Positions 12,598 to 23,322 of a stretch of 64,000 nt of DNA are shown here, in pieces (the stretch's first letter is position 1; the number at the start of each line of letters is the position of its first letter). Source of the DNA: Kingdonia uniflora (Eukaryota > Streptophyta > Magnoliopsida > Ranunculales > Circaeasteraceae); contig JACGCM010002220.1 of NCBI GenBank assembly GCA_014058105.1, positions 124,001-188,000 on the forward strand, read 5' to 3'. The translations under genes and the position numbers were made by a program. The notes under the pieces were generated by a model that did no database searches, was not told where the DNA came from, and saw only the letters and a list, made by a program, of their open reading frames with translations.

Positions 12598-14213
12598 TTA
12601 CACAGAAAGAGGTGGGATACTTTGTTTGTTCGACCTTTCTTTTGGCCATCGCTAACCTTGAAATATATTTCCCCCCCATACTTTAGTCTTTGAGTAGCTT
12701 GTACGCAAGTCCTCATTTACACCCAAGTCAAGATCTTTATAGTTGACATATGCAGCCCTTGGAGAACTAGAAACGTAAGGACTCATGTACAACCTTTGAA
12801 CAGATCCAACATGCTTTTCTGCTGCGCTAGACCTATCCTCTTGCCACAGCATGTAATACAGGTTTCCAAGTCTATGTGGGAAAGGTATTGATGATTCTGA
12901 TATCTCACTCATTCTGATCTTCTTGTAAAAAAAGTTTCCATATTGTTTCTAATTGAACATTTTTGATGGGTTTCTTCCTATGTAACATGGACACTCCATA
13001 TTCCAAAAAAAATCCGTGTCCAAACATGTCGGATACTCGGACACTCCAACGAACACTTCTTGCTTAGATCATAACCTTTTTGACATAGCTTTTAGAAAGT
13101 TTTCAATTCTTATACATATTATTCAACCATACTAACTAGTATCATTGTTTTTTGTTTATTATTAGTTGTAAATTAACCCATAAGTTAATATAACCCTTAA
13201 GTGTTGGGACTTGTTTGTTATTAGTCGTAAAAAATATGTCGTAAATTAACCCATAAGTGTGTTAGATAGGTTAAGTAACCAACACAAGCATAGTAAAAAA
13301 TAAAAAATAAAAAAATTACAGCCATGTCCCCGTTTTTACATATTTTTGGGTCACCGTGTCCGACACACCGTACCTGTGTCTGACACCGACACCCGTATCC
13401 ATGTCGTTGTTACCTAGGTTTCTTCATAAAGTCAGATTTAGCCTTGAAGAAGCTTTTGATTTAAGAAAACAGTGGTTGGAGAATCATTTGGGAATCCATT
13501 GAAATACATAGCTGACTTGATCCAACTCGTTTCAGTGCAGTCCCTGGCATCCAATCCTAGCTACGGGAAACTCTTTTTCATCAACTGGAAGGAGTTCTGA
13601 AATAGTTCCAAGAAACAAGGATTGGAATGCTACTTGAATAGTTCTATTATTTGGTGTTGTTCCATCAACAATTTGTATGATAGCTAGCTCTTATGAAGAG
13701 ACAGAGATGAAACTTATCTGCCACGAGTTGCCACTTGGTAAGAGTATCGGTTGCACCTGTTCTAATGTTTTGTACACTGAAAGCAGTCACAGTTGATGGA
13801 ACCCGAACCAGCTTAATTTTCCATGAGAAAATTACCCCGAAATTTGCTCCCCCTCCACCCCGGATAGCCCAGAATAGATCTTCACCCATAGATTCCCTAT
13901 TAAGAAGTGCTCCATTAACATCAATCAAGTATGCATCTTCAATATTATCCGTGGAAATGCCATACTTTCTCATTAGTATGGACTCCAAGATTAGTGTGGA
14001 CGACAAAAATCTACGGTTTTGAATAATGGACTCCAAGATTGATGAATAAGATGAGTTGTTGGGGGTGTAGAGTACATTAGTCATGGGGATTGATGTGTTA
14101 GAGGTAAGTGACAGACATGTAATGAAGTTCTCCGAGATTGAACTAGATGTGGCTAATAAAAACAATAAGGAAAAGGTTAGAAGCACAGGGGCTGAAAATG
14201 CAGGTAACCCTAT
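12598..14213 (-). pseudogene. BBE-like FAD oxidase pseudogene
   Basis: Tandem paralogue of the intact BBE-like gene at 17676-19277, close enough to align by eye. It keeps parts of the signal peptide region (SISENFITCLS), the middle (MRKYGISTDNIEDAYLIDVNG through WAIRGGGGANFGVIFSWKIKLV) and the C-terminal BBE domain (AAYVNYKDLDLGVNED). Disabling lesions: the start codon position reads ATA; a deletion joins RRFLSST directly to the MRKYG segment and removes the N-terminal FAD-binding region with both covalent attachment motifs; the middle-to-C-terminal part is frameshifted; and a 440-bp MITE sits at 12978-13417. The region near the stop has lost about 20 bp. It cannot encode a working oxidase. 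Confidence 0.92.
12978..13417. mobile_element. 440-bp MITE inside the BBE pseudogene (hAT- or Mutator-like)
   Basis: Comparison with the intact paralogue shows an insertion. The flanks carry GTTTCTTC at 12970-12977 and again at 13418-13425, an 8-bp target-site duplication (9 bp if the neighbouring G is counted). The ends are inverted: CTATGTAACA at the left, CTAGGTAACA read from the right. The interior contains repeated GTGTCCGACAC-like phrases and no open frame. An 8-bp TSD points to hAT, 9 bp to Mutator. Confidence 0.82.
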
Positions 14214-15117
14214 CTTCTCCTTTACAGGTACAATGTTGGTTCTTAAGTTGGCTCAGCAATATCCATTAATTAGAAGGATTTGGAGGCCCTGCACATCAGT
14301 TCCATGATGTCGCCACTGAAGACCAAGGTAATTGGGAGTTGTATTCTAATAATTGACTAATCAGAGGTCTTCTGCATAGTAATGAATAATCAAAATAGCA
14401 ACTTTTCTTAAACCCTATTCTGATTCTCTTGTCACATGCTTCTTCTGTTTATGATATTTATGTTGAATTTTATCATTATTTCTGAATAATAAATTTCTTT
14501 GTTTTCTTGTTAACTCCATCTTTTTCATGCCTTCAGGAAATGTACTTCTGGGGTCTCGAAAAGTTTTTCTCAGGGATGGTGTCTGCGCTTCGATGACTAA
14601 TTACAATGTTAGCAAGTAGAAGGTGGATTAGTTACTGCATCCGATAAAACAGTTGCCAGTGGAGAAAAAAAACAATTACTCGCGAATTCCAGGCTCAGAT
14701 TTACAGAACTAGTCTTGACTTTAATACTTTTTTTTTTCACAGGGGAGAGGCGGATGTCCCCATTTTAATTCTTATTTTATTGTTATGCAGTCACAATGGT
14801 GGCACGAGGAAGAAAGACATCCAAAATTGTCTGAGCAAGCTATGCAGAAAGTGAAAGATAGTGTATGAGCACTCCAATTGCCAAAAGTCCGACAATATCC
14901 ATTGAAAGCTCATCTTCGAGGCATGTCTTTCACCCCTAAGCCCTACCCTCAGCTTATTTGCAACTTTATAGAATGTCCATTCAATTAACAATCTCGCGAA
15001 ATTTCAGCTCCATATCATGTTGGTGTTTTTTGTTTTGCTAGAAATGGGGGAAAAAGACAAGGTAGAAGGCCCCTTCATTGTCAGATTTATTATAATCAAA
15101 TCAATAGATCTGGAAGT
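14214..15117. other. 5' flank of BBE pseudogene and intergenic DNA
   Basis: The first 130 bases match the promoter side of the intact BBE gene (CTTAAGTTGGCTCA, GGGAGTTGTA). The remainder is AT-rich with no gene, repeat or element that I can support. Confidence 0.6.
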
Positions 15118-16783
15118 TATTACATAATCTAGGTTAAAGAGAAAGGGAGGCAAAAGAACTACATTAGATTAGAAGAGGTAGGTTACAATCTAAGCTATTT
15201 GACTACTTATAGGCTACAATAGAAAAGGAAAATACTATACTACCCTTAGCATTATACTAATACTAAATCTTTCTCTAACACCCCCCATTAAACTCTAGAT
15301 GATACAACAAGTAACATCGAGAGTTTGCAAGTAGAAAACATAAGCACTAAATCATATCCAAAGTTCAATTCTGAAGCAATGCCATAACTTGGATGCGAAG
15401 AAGGTGTTATCCACTAATGCCTGCCAGAACAGAACTAAAGCCCAAAAATACTTGGATATTACGACAGGAAGATGTAGCAGAACTACACAGAAGCCAAAAA
15501 TCAGATATCATATCAATCGCCAAACCAAATGCTACCAAACCAAATCGGAACAACTCAGAGAGAACTAACTACCAAATCCTAATCAGATGTCAACTAACTA
15601 CCAAATGCTAATCAGATGCGAACTATCCTCCAAATGCTAGTTATATACGATCTAACTGCCAAATACTAATCAGATGCGAACTAATCCCCGGATGTTAATC
15701 AAATGCGAACTATTTTCCATAAGCTAAACAAATTCGTATTAACGCCAGATCCTAAATAGATGCGTACTAACGCTAGATCCTATATAGATGCGTACTAACG
15801 CCAGATTCTACACAGATGTGAGCTAACCGTTAAATTCTACCAGATGCAAACTAACCACTAGATCTTAACTGAATGCAAACTATATGTAAAATCTTAACTA
15901 GATGCAAATTAATCGCAATATCTTGCATCATATCAAAACCAAGACTTGAACTGACAATACTGAAATCAAATGCGAAGCTCAAAACTAAGATACACAACTG
16001 CAGATACTAGTCCCCAACACCTAGGGATCAGTTATCACCACCCTGAGATTAGTTTCTAGCATTAGACATCAGTTATCAGCCCACAAAAATTACTTCTCAG
16101 TACCCAAATTTCAGTTATCAGCACCCTGACTACAGTTATCAGCGCCCAGAAATTTGAACCAATAATCAGCTCAATCACAACCCACAAAAACAATCAGAAA
16201 TCTGCAATCAAGTGAAACAGAAACCCCAATTTTCGAACTACTATTGAAGAGCTCGCATCCTTAACTAATCAGATGCAAACCCTAAATCAGTTCTACATTC
16301 CAAATCAGATTTGCATAAGTAAATACCAAACCCTAAATCATATTACAAAACCAAACCCCAACCAATAATCCCCAAATCAACCTCAAGCCACTAACCAACA
16401 ACAATTATAGAAACCCAAATCACTGCAAACCCAAAATTGCAGCTTTAAATCGCAGAAATTCAACACTCGAAGCCCTAAATCAGATTTTAAATTAATTTCT
16501 TCTAACTCCAAATATCACATTGCACCAAGAGAATGAAATCAGATTGCACCAAGAGAATGAAATAAAATTGTACCAAGAGAGGCAAAAAGATTGCAGAGCG
16601 AGAATCAGACCAACTCTGATACCATATTACATAATCTAAGTTAAAGAGAAAGGGAGGCAAAATAATTACATTTGATTAGAAGAGGTAGGTTACAATCTAA
16701 GCTACTTGACTACCTATAGGCTACAATAATAAAGGAAAATACTATACTACCAACATTATACTAATACTAAATCTATCTCTAAC
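15118..16783 (-). mobile_element. Small non-coding LTR retrotransposon (TRIM/LARD-like), minus strand
   Basis: Two direct repeats of about 160 bp (15118-15280 and 16625-16783) enclose 1.3 kb with no coding capacity. Read on the minus strand, the LTR starts TGTTAGAGA. A primer-binding site complementary to initiator-Met tRNA (TGGTATCAGAGTTG, 16611-16624) adjoins the right LTR. A polypurine tract (AATGGGGGG, 15281-15289) adjoins the left LTR. All signals needed for replication in trans are therefore present although no protein is encoded. The right LTR ends AAC-G where the left has AACA. I see no clean TSD. Confidence 0.85.
15590..15915. repeat. Degenerate tandem repeat inside the small LTR element
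   Basis: About ten imperfect units of roughly 30-34 bp share the phrase AGATGC(G/A)AACTAAC followed by CCAAATGCTAATC-like words (for example near 15615, 15673, 15705, 15765 and 15795). Unit spacing varies and the units are diverged, so this is an old internal minisatellite. Confidence 0.7.
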
Positions 16784-17675
16784 GACTTAATTAATTGGAA
16801 ATATCTACTGTTTTTGGTTACATTTAACAAAGGACAATAATGTGAAGCTGTATAAGTGGATTAAAATATTGCCGGGATACCATTGCTTTATTGTAATGAT
16901 GTTTTGAGATGGATATTAGTGCCAGATGCTAGCTCACTAATTAGTAGACTTGCTCAGATACACACACTGTCAGAACTACCATCTTTGACATCGACCAAGG
17001 TTGAATATATCCAACCACTCTGGATTATTCAACCTTCCGTAGTTATTTATCGTTGAAGTAGTTTAGGAATCACACTGCTAATTTCATTAAATGTTCAATG
17101 ACATAACATATTGACTCTTTAAATCTTTGTTCCAATTTTATCGAATTAGGATATTCCATACTTGCACCAAAGCCTTATATTGTTACTCAAGTTGGTTTCG
17201 CCAACTCAAACTTTTGCGTCTTGATACTTAAAAATTGTATCCCATCCTAACCCCAATTCCTTTCTATGATAACCCAGCCAAACACTGAAAAAGCGTAAAC
17301 CTAACATGATTACGCGAGAAATTCCAATAAACGGGTTTGAAACCCACACACAAGAAGTTAAATTCCAAAATTCTCCACAGAGCTTTCCCCACCAACCCGA
17401 CCAATAGCTCTCTGCATGCTGGTGTAGGTGGGCTCCCATATGTGACAATATCTATCGAGTTCCGCATGGATTAATGTGTGACAACCCCTACAAGATCTAG
17501 ATTAAACATCATTCCAAAATAAATTAAAGCAGCTAGGTAAGAGATGCTATGCTTTGTTGATAAGATGTTATAATAATTACATTTACGATAGATGATATTA
17601 TATATGATAGAAATGATTTACTAGATATGTCTCTTTATTCAAGGCCTGTGCATGAGGAAAGTTCATGTCCTTCCT
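16784..17675. other. 3' flank of the intact BBE gene
   Basis: From about 17090 onward this matches 12123-12597 downstream of the BBE pseudogene. From 16784 to 17090 I see nothing recognisable. No gene is supported. Confidence 0.6.
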
Positions 17676-19277
17676 TTATACCAAAAGTGGTGGGATACTT
17701 TGTTTGTTCCGCAAGAAATTTCCAGGATCAATCTTTCTTTTCACCATTGCTAACCTTGCGAAGTTATTCTTGAAATACATTTCGCCCCATATTCTAGCTT
17801 TTGAGTAGCTTGTACTTAAACCCTCATTTTGACCCAAGTCAAGATCTTTATAGTTGACATATGCAGCCCTTGGAGAACAAGAGACATAAGGGCTCATGTA
17901 GTTATACAATCTTTGAACAGATCTAACATGCTTTGTTGCTGCATTATACCCCTCCTCTTGCCATGGCATAAAATACTGAATGTTGTATAGGTTTCCAAGT
18001 CTATGGGGGAAAGGTGTTGCTGATTCTGATATTTCACTCATTCTTCCTCCTAGAGGTTCCCAGATCATTATGGGTGTTTGATCTTCTTGTAAAAGAAGTT
18101 TCCATATTTTTTTTAAGTGGAAATCTTTGATAGGTTCCCTCACGAAATCTGATTTAGCCTTGAAGAACTTTTTGGACGGTAGACTCTTGTTTAAGAGAAC
18201 AGCGGTGGGAGAATTGGCTGGGAAATTATTGTTATACATAGCTGACTTGATCCAACTCGTTTCAGTGCAGTCCTTAGCAGCCACACCTAGTTGGAAGAAA
18301 CTCGTTTTCATCAACGGAAGGAGTTCCGAAATAGTTCCAAGAAATAACGACTGGAACGATACTTGGATAGTTTTATTATTTGCTGCTGTTCCATTAACAG
18401 TTTGTATGAAAGCTCTTATGAAGAGACGGCGATCCAACTTATCTGCCACTAGTTGCCATTTGGCAAGAACATCAGTTGCACCTTGTCCTAATGTTTTAGA
18501 CACTGTAAAAACAGTTACGGTTGATGGAACCTGAACCAGCTTAATTTTCCATGAGAAAATTACACCAAAACTCGCTCCCCCTCCCCCCCGGATAGCCCAG
18601 AATAGATCTTCACCCATAGATTCCCTATTAAGAAGTGTTCCATTAACATCAATCAAGTAAGCATCTTCAATATTATCCGCAGAAGTGCCATACTTTCTCA
18701 TTAATGTGCCTATTCCACCTCCACTGAAATGCCCTCCCACACCAACAGTGGGACAGGTCCCAGCAGGAAATCCAAGGGTGCTACTTTTCTCTGCAATACG
18801 ATAGTAGACTTCCCCAACTGTTGCTCCCGCTTGAACCCATGCCGTCTCATCTTTCACATCAATACTAACCTGTCGAAGGTTGAAAAGATCGATAATAACA
18901 AATTGTGTATCAGAGGTGTAAGATAGCCCTTCGTAGTCATGCCCTCCGCTACGAACTCTGATTTGCAAGCCGTGTTTTTTCGAGCAAATAACTGCAGCTT
19001 GTATGTGAGATTCATTAAGGGGTGTAATTATATACTGGGGTTTGGGGGTTGATGTTGAGGACAAGAATCTACGGTTTTGAATAGAGGATTTCAAGATTGA
19101 CGAATAAGATGAGTCATTAGGGGTGTAGAGTACATCAGTGATGGGGATTGAATTGTTAGATGTATGTGATAGACATTCAAGGAAGTTCTCAGAGATTGAA
19201 GTGGAGGTTGCTAATAAAAATACTAAGGGAAAGTGCAGAAGCACAAGGGCTACAAATGCAGGAAACCTCATCTTCAC
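17676..19277 (-). CDS. Berberine bridge enzyme-like FAD-linked oxidase (secreted)
   Basis: An intronless 533-codon frame, the usual length for this family. Residues 1-27 form a hydrophobic signal peptide, so the protein should enter the secretory path. The FAD_binding_4 domain follows. Its two covalent flavin anchors are present: His113 in RSGGHDYEG, and Cys175 in AGTCPTVGVGGHFSGGG, matching His104 and Cys166 of California poppy BBE. The C-terminal BBE domain carries AAYVNYKDLDLG. Family members oxidise alkaloids, monolignols, oligosaccharides or other alcohols with O2; the substrate here cannot be told from sequence. ATG at 19277 is the first in frame; a second lies two codons later. A TATA box sits 51 bp upstream. 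It lies beside a pseudogene paralogue in the same orientation. Confidence 0.95.
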   Translation of the reverse strand: MKMRFPAFVALVLLHFPLVFLLATSTSISENFLECLSHTSNNSIPITDVLYTPNDSSYSSILKSSIQNRRFLSSTSTPKPQYIITPLNESHIQAAVICSKKHGLQIRVRSGGHDYEGLSYTSDTQFVIIDLFNLRQVSIDVKDETAWVQAGATVGEVYYRIAEKSSTLGFPAGTCPTVGVGGHFSGGGIGTLMRKYGTSADNIEDAYLIDVNGTLLNRESMGEDLFWAIRGGGGASFGVIFSWKIKLVQVPSTVTVFTVSKTLGQGATDVLAKWQLVADKLDRRLFIRAFIQTVNGTAANNKTIQVSFQSLFLGTISELLPLMKTSFFQLGVAAKDCTETSWIKSAMYNNNFPANSPTAVLLNKSLPSKKFFKAKSDFVREPIKDFHLKKIWKLLLQEDQTPIMIWEPLGGRMSEISESATPFPHRLGNLYNIQYFMPWQEEGYNAATKHVRSVQRLYNYMSPYVSCSPRAAYVNYKDLDLGQNEGLSTSYSKARIWGEMYFKNNFARLAMVKRKIDPGNFLRNKQSIPPLLV

Positions 19278-19566
19278 CTTACCAGGTATATGTTTTTCTT
19301 CTTAAGATGGCTCAATGCAATCTATTGTATTTATAGAGAGACCGGAGATCCTGCAAAGTCACGCCATTTTTTTCATCACTGACACCAAGATAATAGGGAA
19401 AGTGCAGAAGCACAAGGGCTACAAATGCAGGAAACCTCATCTTCTCCTTTTAACAGGTATATTTTTTCTTCTTCTTAAGATGGCTCAATGCAATCTATTG
19501 TATTTATAGTGAGATTGGAGATCCTGCAAATTCACACCATTTTGTCATCACTGAGACCAATATAAT
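19227..19566. repeat. 169-bp tandem duplication of the BBE start and promoter
   Basis: Copy 1 (19227-19395) covers the first codons, leader and TATA box of the BBE gene. Copy 2 (19396-19566) repeats it with few differences; both start GGGAAAGTGCAGAAGC. The gene therefore has two candidate core promoters in series, and the upstream copy carries its own ATG with the first part of the signal peptide. The pseudogene paralogue has only one copy, so the duplication postdates the gene duplication or was lost there. Confidence 0.88.
19328..19335 (-). promoter_or_regulatory. TATA box of the BBE-like gene (proximal copy)
   Basis: TATAAATA on the minus strand, 51 bp before the ATG. An identical box lies at 19501-19508 in the duplicated promoter copy. 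Transcription from the distal box would put a short upstream ORF in the leader. Confidence 0.7.
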
Positions 19567-19774
19567 AGGGAGTTGTACTTTAAAGACTGATCTAAAGAAA
19601 GTCAAGATTATATTTAAAGGTTATCTAGATAATTATGGAATAATCAATATGACAACCTATCTTAAATCTTCTTATTTTTTACTTTTATCACAGATGATTT
19701 ATCTTTTTATGACTTTTATCAATTATTTCTAAATAATTTTTTTTCGAAATTATTTCTTTGATATTAGTGTCTAA
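19567..19774. other. AT-rich intergenic DNA upstream of the BBE gene
   Basis: Nothing recognisable beyond AT-rich sequence. It separates the duplicated BBE promoter from a copia LTR. Confidence 0.5.
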
Positions 19775-20015
19775 TGTTTGGACCAATATTAACTCAGTAG
19801 GCGAGGGAGAGAAAAGGGGAGAAGAGAGGAACGGGAGAGTTTATAAGAATAATAGGATTATGACCAAATGGTCCCGTTATTACATACTTATATTCCCCTG
19901 AAGGGGTGCCTCCCATGCTCTCTCAACTACTATAACTAATCTAACCAACCCCTACTGGGCTTTCATATGCGGGTTTCCAAGCCCCATAACTTGGGCTTGG
20001 ACCCGGGTTACAACA
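19775..20015 (-). repeat. 3' LTR of the truncated copia element
   Basis: About 241 bp, bounded on the right by the polypurine tract. On the minus strand it contains GGGGAATATAAGTATG, a plausible TATA region. The left edge is chosen at TGTTTGGACC and is uncertain by about 20 bp. Confidence 0.6.
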
Positions 20016-21136
20016 CTCCCCATTTTATGTGTTTGCATATCCTTGAAGTAGCTTATTCTATTCAAAGCCTAACTAGGAAACCCAAAGGGGAAAACCTTGG
20101 ATAGGAAAAAATGCAATCATTATTTCAAGATAGTAGGAGACACGCTTAAAGTTGCCTCGTTAAAAATCTTGTATGGAAAACCTCTAATAGGCCAAAAACT
20201 ACTGTGAAGGGTAAAAGAGTACAATGCGCTTTAGTTTTTAAGTGCTATGGATAATTTCCCCTGATGGAGAGTCTACCCCTGACGCTTGCAGTCTGCTAAG
20301 TGTTCTCATCCCAATGCCATAGATCATCTTTCTTAAAAGTCTTTTTGCTCATGCCTTGGTGAATAGATCGGCTAAATTTTCTGTCAAGTGAACTTGCTGA
20401 ATGTCAACTACTCTAGTCTCTTGTAGCTCGTGTGTATGGATAAACTTTGGCGAGATGTGCTTCGTGCGATCTCCTTTGATGAATCCACCTCTGAGTTGCT
20501 GAATATAGGCAGAGTTGTCTTCGAAGATTGTTGTAGGTGAGTTTTCGATTGATTTTAGTCCGCATCATGTGTCGATGTGGTTGATAAGTACTCTGAGCCA
20601 AATAACTTTTCTTTCGGCTTCGTACAGTGCTAAGATCTCAGAATGATTAGAAGATATTGCCACCATTGTCTGCTTCACTGATTTCCACTATATCATCGTG
20701 CCATTCGTCATGAATGCATATCATGTCTGTGATCTGGCTTTGTGTGGGTCTCAGAGATAGCCAACGTCTGCGTACCTAAACAACTTGGTACTTGCCTTCT
20801 AGGAGTAGAGGAGCCCTAGGTCGATTGTTCCTTGTAGGTAACGAAATAAATGTGTTATACCATTCCAATACTTTTGTGTAGGGGCAGAACTATGCCTCGC
20901 TAATAGATTTACTGCAAAGGAAATGTCTGGCCTTGTACACCCAGCCATGCATAGTAAAGCTCATATCGCTACTTGGCAAAAAAATTCTGGTCCCCAGAGT
21001 TCTTCACCCTCATTTGGAGGACAAAATGGGTCGGACTTGATTTCTAGAGACCTTGAAATCAGTGGTGTTGGTAGTGGATGACATTCATCCATACGGAATC
21101 ACTGTACAAGTTTCTTGGTGTACATTGCTTGATGAA

Positions 21137-21505
21137 TTAACGTACCTCTATCTTTATTCCTAAACAGAACTTGGTTTTACCTAGATCTTTTATCTCAAAC
21201 TCCTCTTTTAAGGAGGCGACAACATCTTTCATCTCCCACTGAATTTCGATGAGAGTCAAGTCGTCTACATATACTACGATTATAGCAAATCCTGTGTTTT
21301 TCTTTTTGATAAACACACATGGGGCCATCAAATCATTGGTAAATCCATGATTTTGCAAATGCTTAGTTAACCGATTATGCCACATTAGTCCGGATTGCTC
21401 GGGTCCATGTAATGATTTTTGAACTCTCAGTGCATACTTTGTCTTGTCCCTGGTTTTATATTCTTTGGTAAAGGATATCCCTTGGAAATTTTCATGTGTA
21501 TGCAT
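21137..21505 (-). pseudogene. Copia reverse transcriptase fragment
   Basis: A 122-codon open stretch carries the copia RT motifs SLHGPEQSGLMWHNRL, VVYVDDLTLI (the YVDD active site) and IKDLGKTKFCLGIKIE. Flanking RT sequence lies in other frames with stops. It belongs to the element at 19775-22330. Confidence 0.85.
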
Positions 21506-22330
21506 GTATCCATCTTACCGTACAGGTATGCTGTAACCATATCCATTAGACGTGTGTTTAATCATTCTCTGAGTGACAAACTGAGTAAGTAACGGAACGT
21601 GATCGCGTCCATCACAGGGCTATAGGCTTCCTCGTAATCAATTCCCAGTCTTTGGGTAAATCCTTGTGCAACTGAACGAGCTTTATACCTCAGCATATCC
21701 CCGGATTCATTATGTTTCCGTATGAACCCATTTATATCATACTAGCTTTATGGAATCATCCAATTGAACTATACGTCCAAATACCTCGCTTTGCGAGAAC
21801 GTCCAACTCTGCTTTGATCACTGATTACCAAGACGGCCAATCTTGTCGTTGTTGACATTCAATAACGGTTTTTGGATCAGAATCCTTATTCAAAATGGGG
21901 AGAGCGATTGCATATGTTAATTTGTTGTCGAGAACTACTTTTGTTCGATCAAGTTGTTCTCCTTCTGGCGAGACATAAATTGTTGAAACCTCCCATGTTA
22001 TCTACTTGCGCATTTGCCTTGATTCGGGCTAATTCTTTATGTTTATTCTTGGCAGGTACAACTGATTCGGTAGCTACAGGTGTCTGGATAATTGTTGTTG
22101 GTATTCTGCGTTGTCTCTTAACGCTGACTGCACCACTAGTCGATGGTTTTAGTCCTTCTGTGACTGGATAAAAAAAATAAAAATGGAGGCTGCTTGGCTT
22201 TGTAATTCTTCGCGTATTACTTGGGAGTGGTACTTTAGATCTATTATGAGAAGGAATTGATATGATTATTGGAAATTGAGAAAGAACTAGTTTTGAGCAG
22301 TGTTTTGTGCGACTCAATGACCCTTAATGA

Positions 22331-22741
22331 AGATGTATCATTATCTTTATATCTTTATAATGCATGTGATGTTTAACATGGAGGAGTAACTGACTTTTAC
22401 TTTAGGATGGAGTGTAGTTAGCTTGAACTTTCAACTTTCCTTAAGGCCATTTTGAGAAAGGACTTTGAATATGATTAGTAAGGTCCCCTCGCTTGCGATC
22501 TAGGAGGGGAAGTGATCATAAGTGGGAAGTTCACCGTGAGATGTGTTCACTAGAATGTAGGATTATGAGAAGGAATTGTTGGTTTGGGGAAGTCATCAAG
22601 AATCGAGTATTAGTCCTAAGACCCTTAACTAGTTGTCAATTGAGCTTCGATGAGTCGGTGTGCGACTATTATTATGTCAGTATCATATATGTAAATTAAT
22701 TTCATACAATTTTTTTAATGACCTTCCCAACTCCTCAATTG
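22331..22741. other. Unassigned intergenic DNA
   Basis: No gene or repeat recognised. A short frame at 22493-22699 has no domain signature. Confidence 0.5.
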
Positions 22742-22750
22742 AATAAGTTT

Positions 22751-23313
22751 GAGAAATTTTAAATACACCACTTTTTTAATTAGCTCACCCCAATTTAACC
22801 TCACCCCACTTTTATTTATCTAGGTTAATGAATGAGCTCACCCCATCTCTTTTAGAAATACAAAATTAAGTTAGGAAAAATAAATAAATATGTAGCTCAC
22901 CCAACTCTTGCTCTTTTAGCATTTCTCTTCATTTTTAGAGTTTTTAAGTCTTCATTTTTAGGGGCTTTAAGACTTCAAGTAAGACTCCCCCGATTGTACT
23001 CTTAATTAAGCTTTGCTTGCACTATTTAATTAAATATAGAGATGATGAGACTAATCAAAATTATATAACTCTGAAAATGTTAAAAAAGAAAGAAAGAAAA
23101 TGTTCTTCCTCGTCACTAGCTACAGTAGTAAAACTTGCTGAGCTTATGAGAAATTAAGCCAGTAGGAATTAGGGAAGGGGGAATGTTTAGATTAAAAAAT
23201 ATTTATGTTTTATTTTGGGGGCATACTAGTCATTAACTATTAATGTGTAATTAACTTAAAAAAAATAGTGGAATGGGGTGAGCTTTTAGAGTTTGGTGTA
23301 TTTAAAATTTCTT
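22751..23313. mobile_element. Mutator-type MITE, 563 bp, with 9-bp TSD
   Basis: Near-identical terminal inverted repeats: GAGAAATTTTAAATACACCA at the left and AAGAAATTTTAAATACACCA read inward from the right, each followed further in by AGCTCACCCCA. The flanks are AATAAGTTT (22742-22750) and AATAAATTT (23314-23322), a 9-bp target-site duplication with one change, as expected for Mutator-like elements. The interior is AT-rich and non-coding, with extra AGCTCACCC words. Confidence 0.88.
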
Positions 23314-23322
23314 AATAAATTT

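Larger units (their letters stand above)
19775..22330 (-). mobile_element. Truncated Ty1/copia retrotransposon, minus strand
   Basis: The left end is a 3' LTR (minus-strand start TGTTGTAACCC at 20015, left edge about 19775), preceded in element order by a polypurine tract (AAAATGGGGAG, 20016-20026). Rightwards, in element order backwards, come RNase H remnants (about 20300-20650), RT (about 20900-21850) and the integrase-RT linker (21949-22317). All are broken by stops and frameshifts. No 5' LTR is present, so the element is truncated near 22330. A related copy is at 63150-64000. Confidence 0.82.

Noticed and set aside
15590..15915. Regularly spaced short repeats resembling an array
   Set aside because: Units are diverged, spacers are not unique sequences, and the DNA is a plant LTR element, so this is a minisatellite and not CRISPR.
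17206..17467. Minus-strand tryptophan-rich frames downstream of the BBE gene
   Set aside because: The duplicated flank at 12123-12597 does not conserve these frames.
18127..18534. Plus-strand 135-codon frame opposite the BBE gene
   Set aside because: It is the antisense shadow of a well-supported coding region.
22331..22741. Possible 5' LTR for the 19.8-22.3 kb copia element
   Set aside because: No similarity to the LTR at 19775-20015 and no primer-binding site were found.
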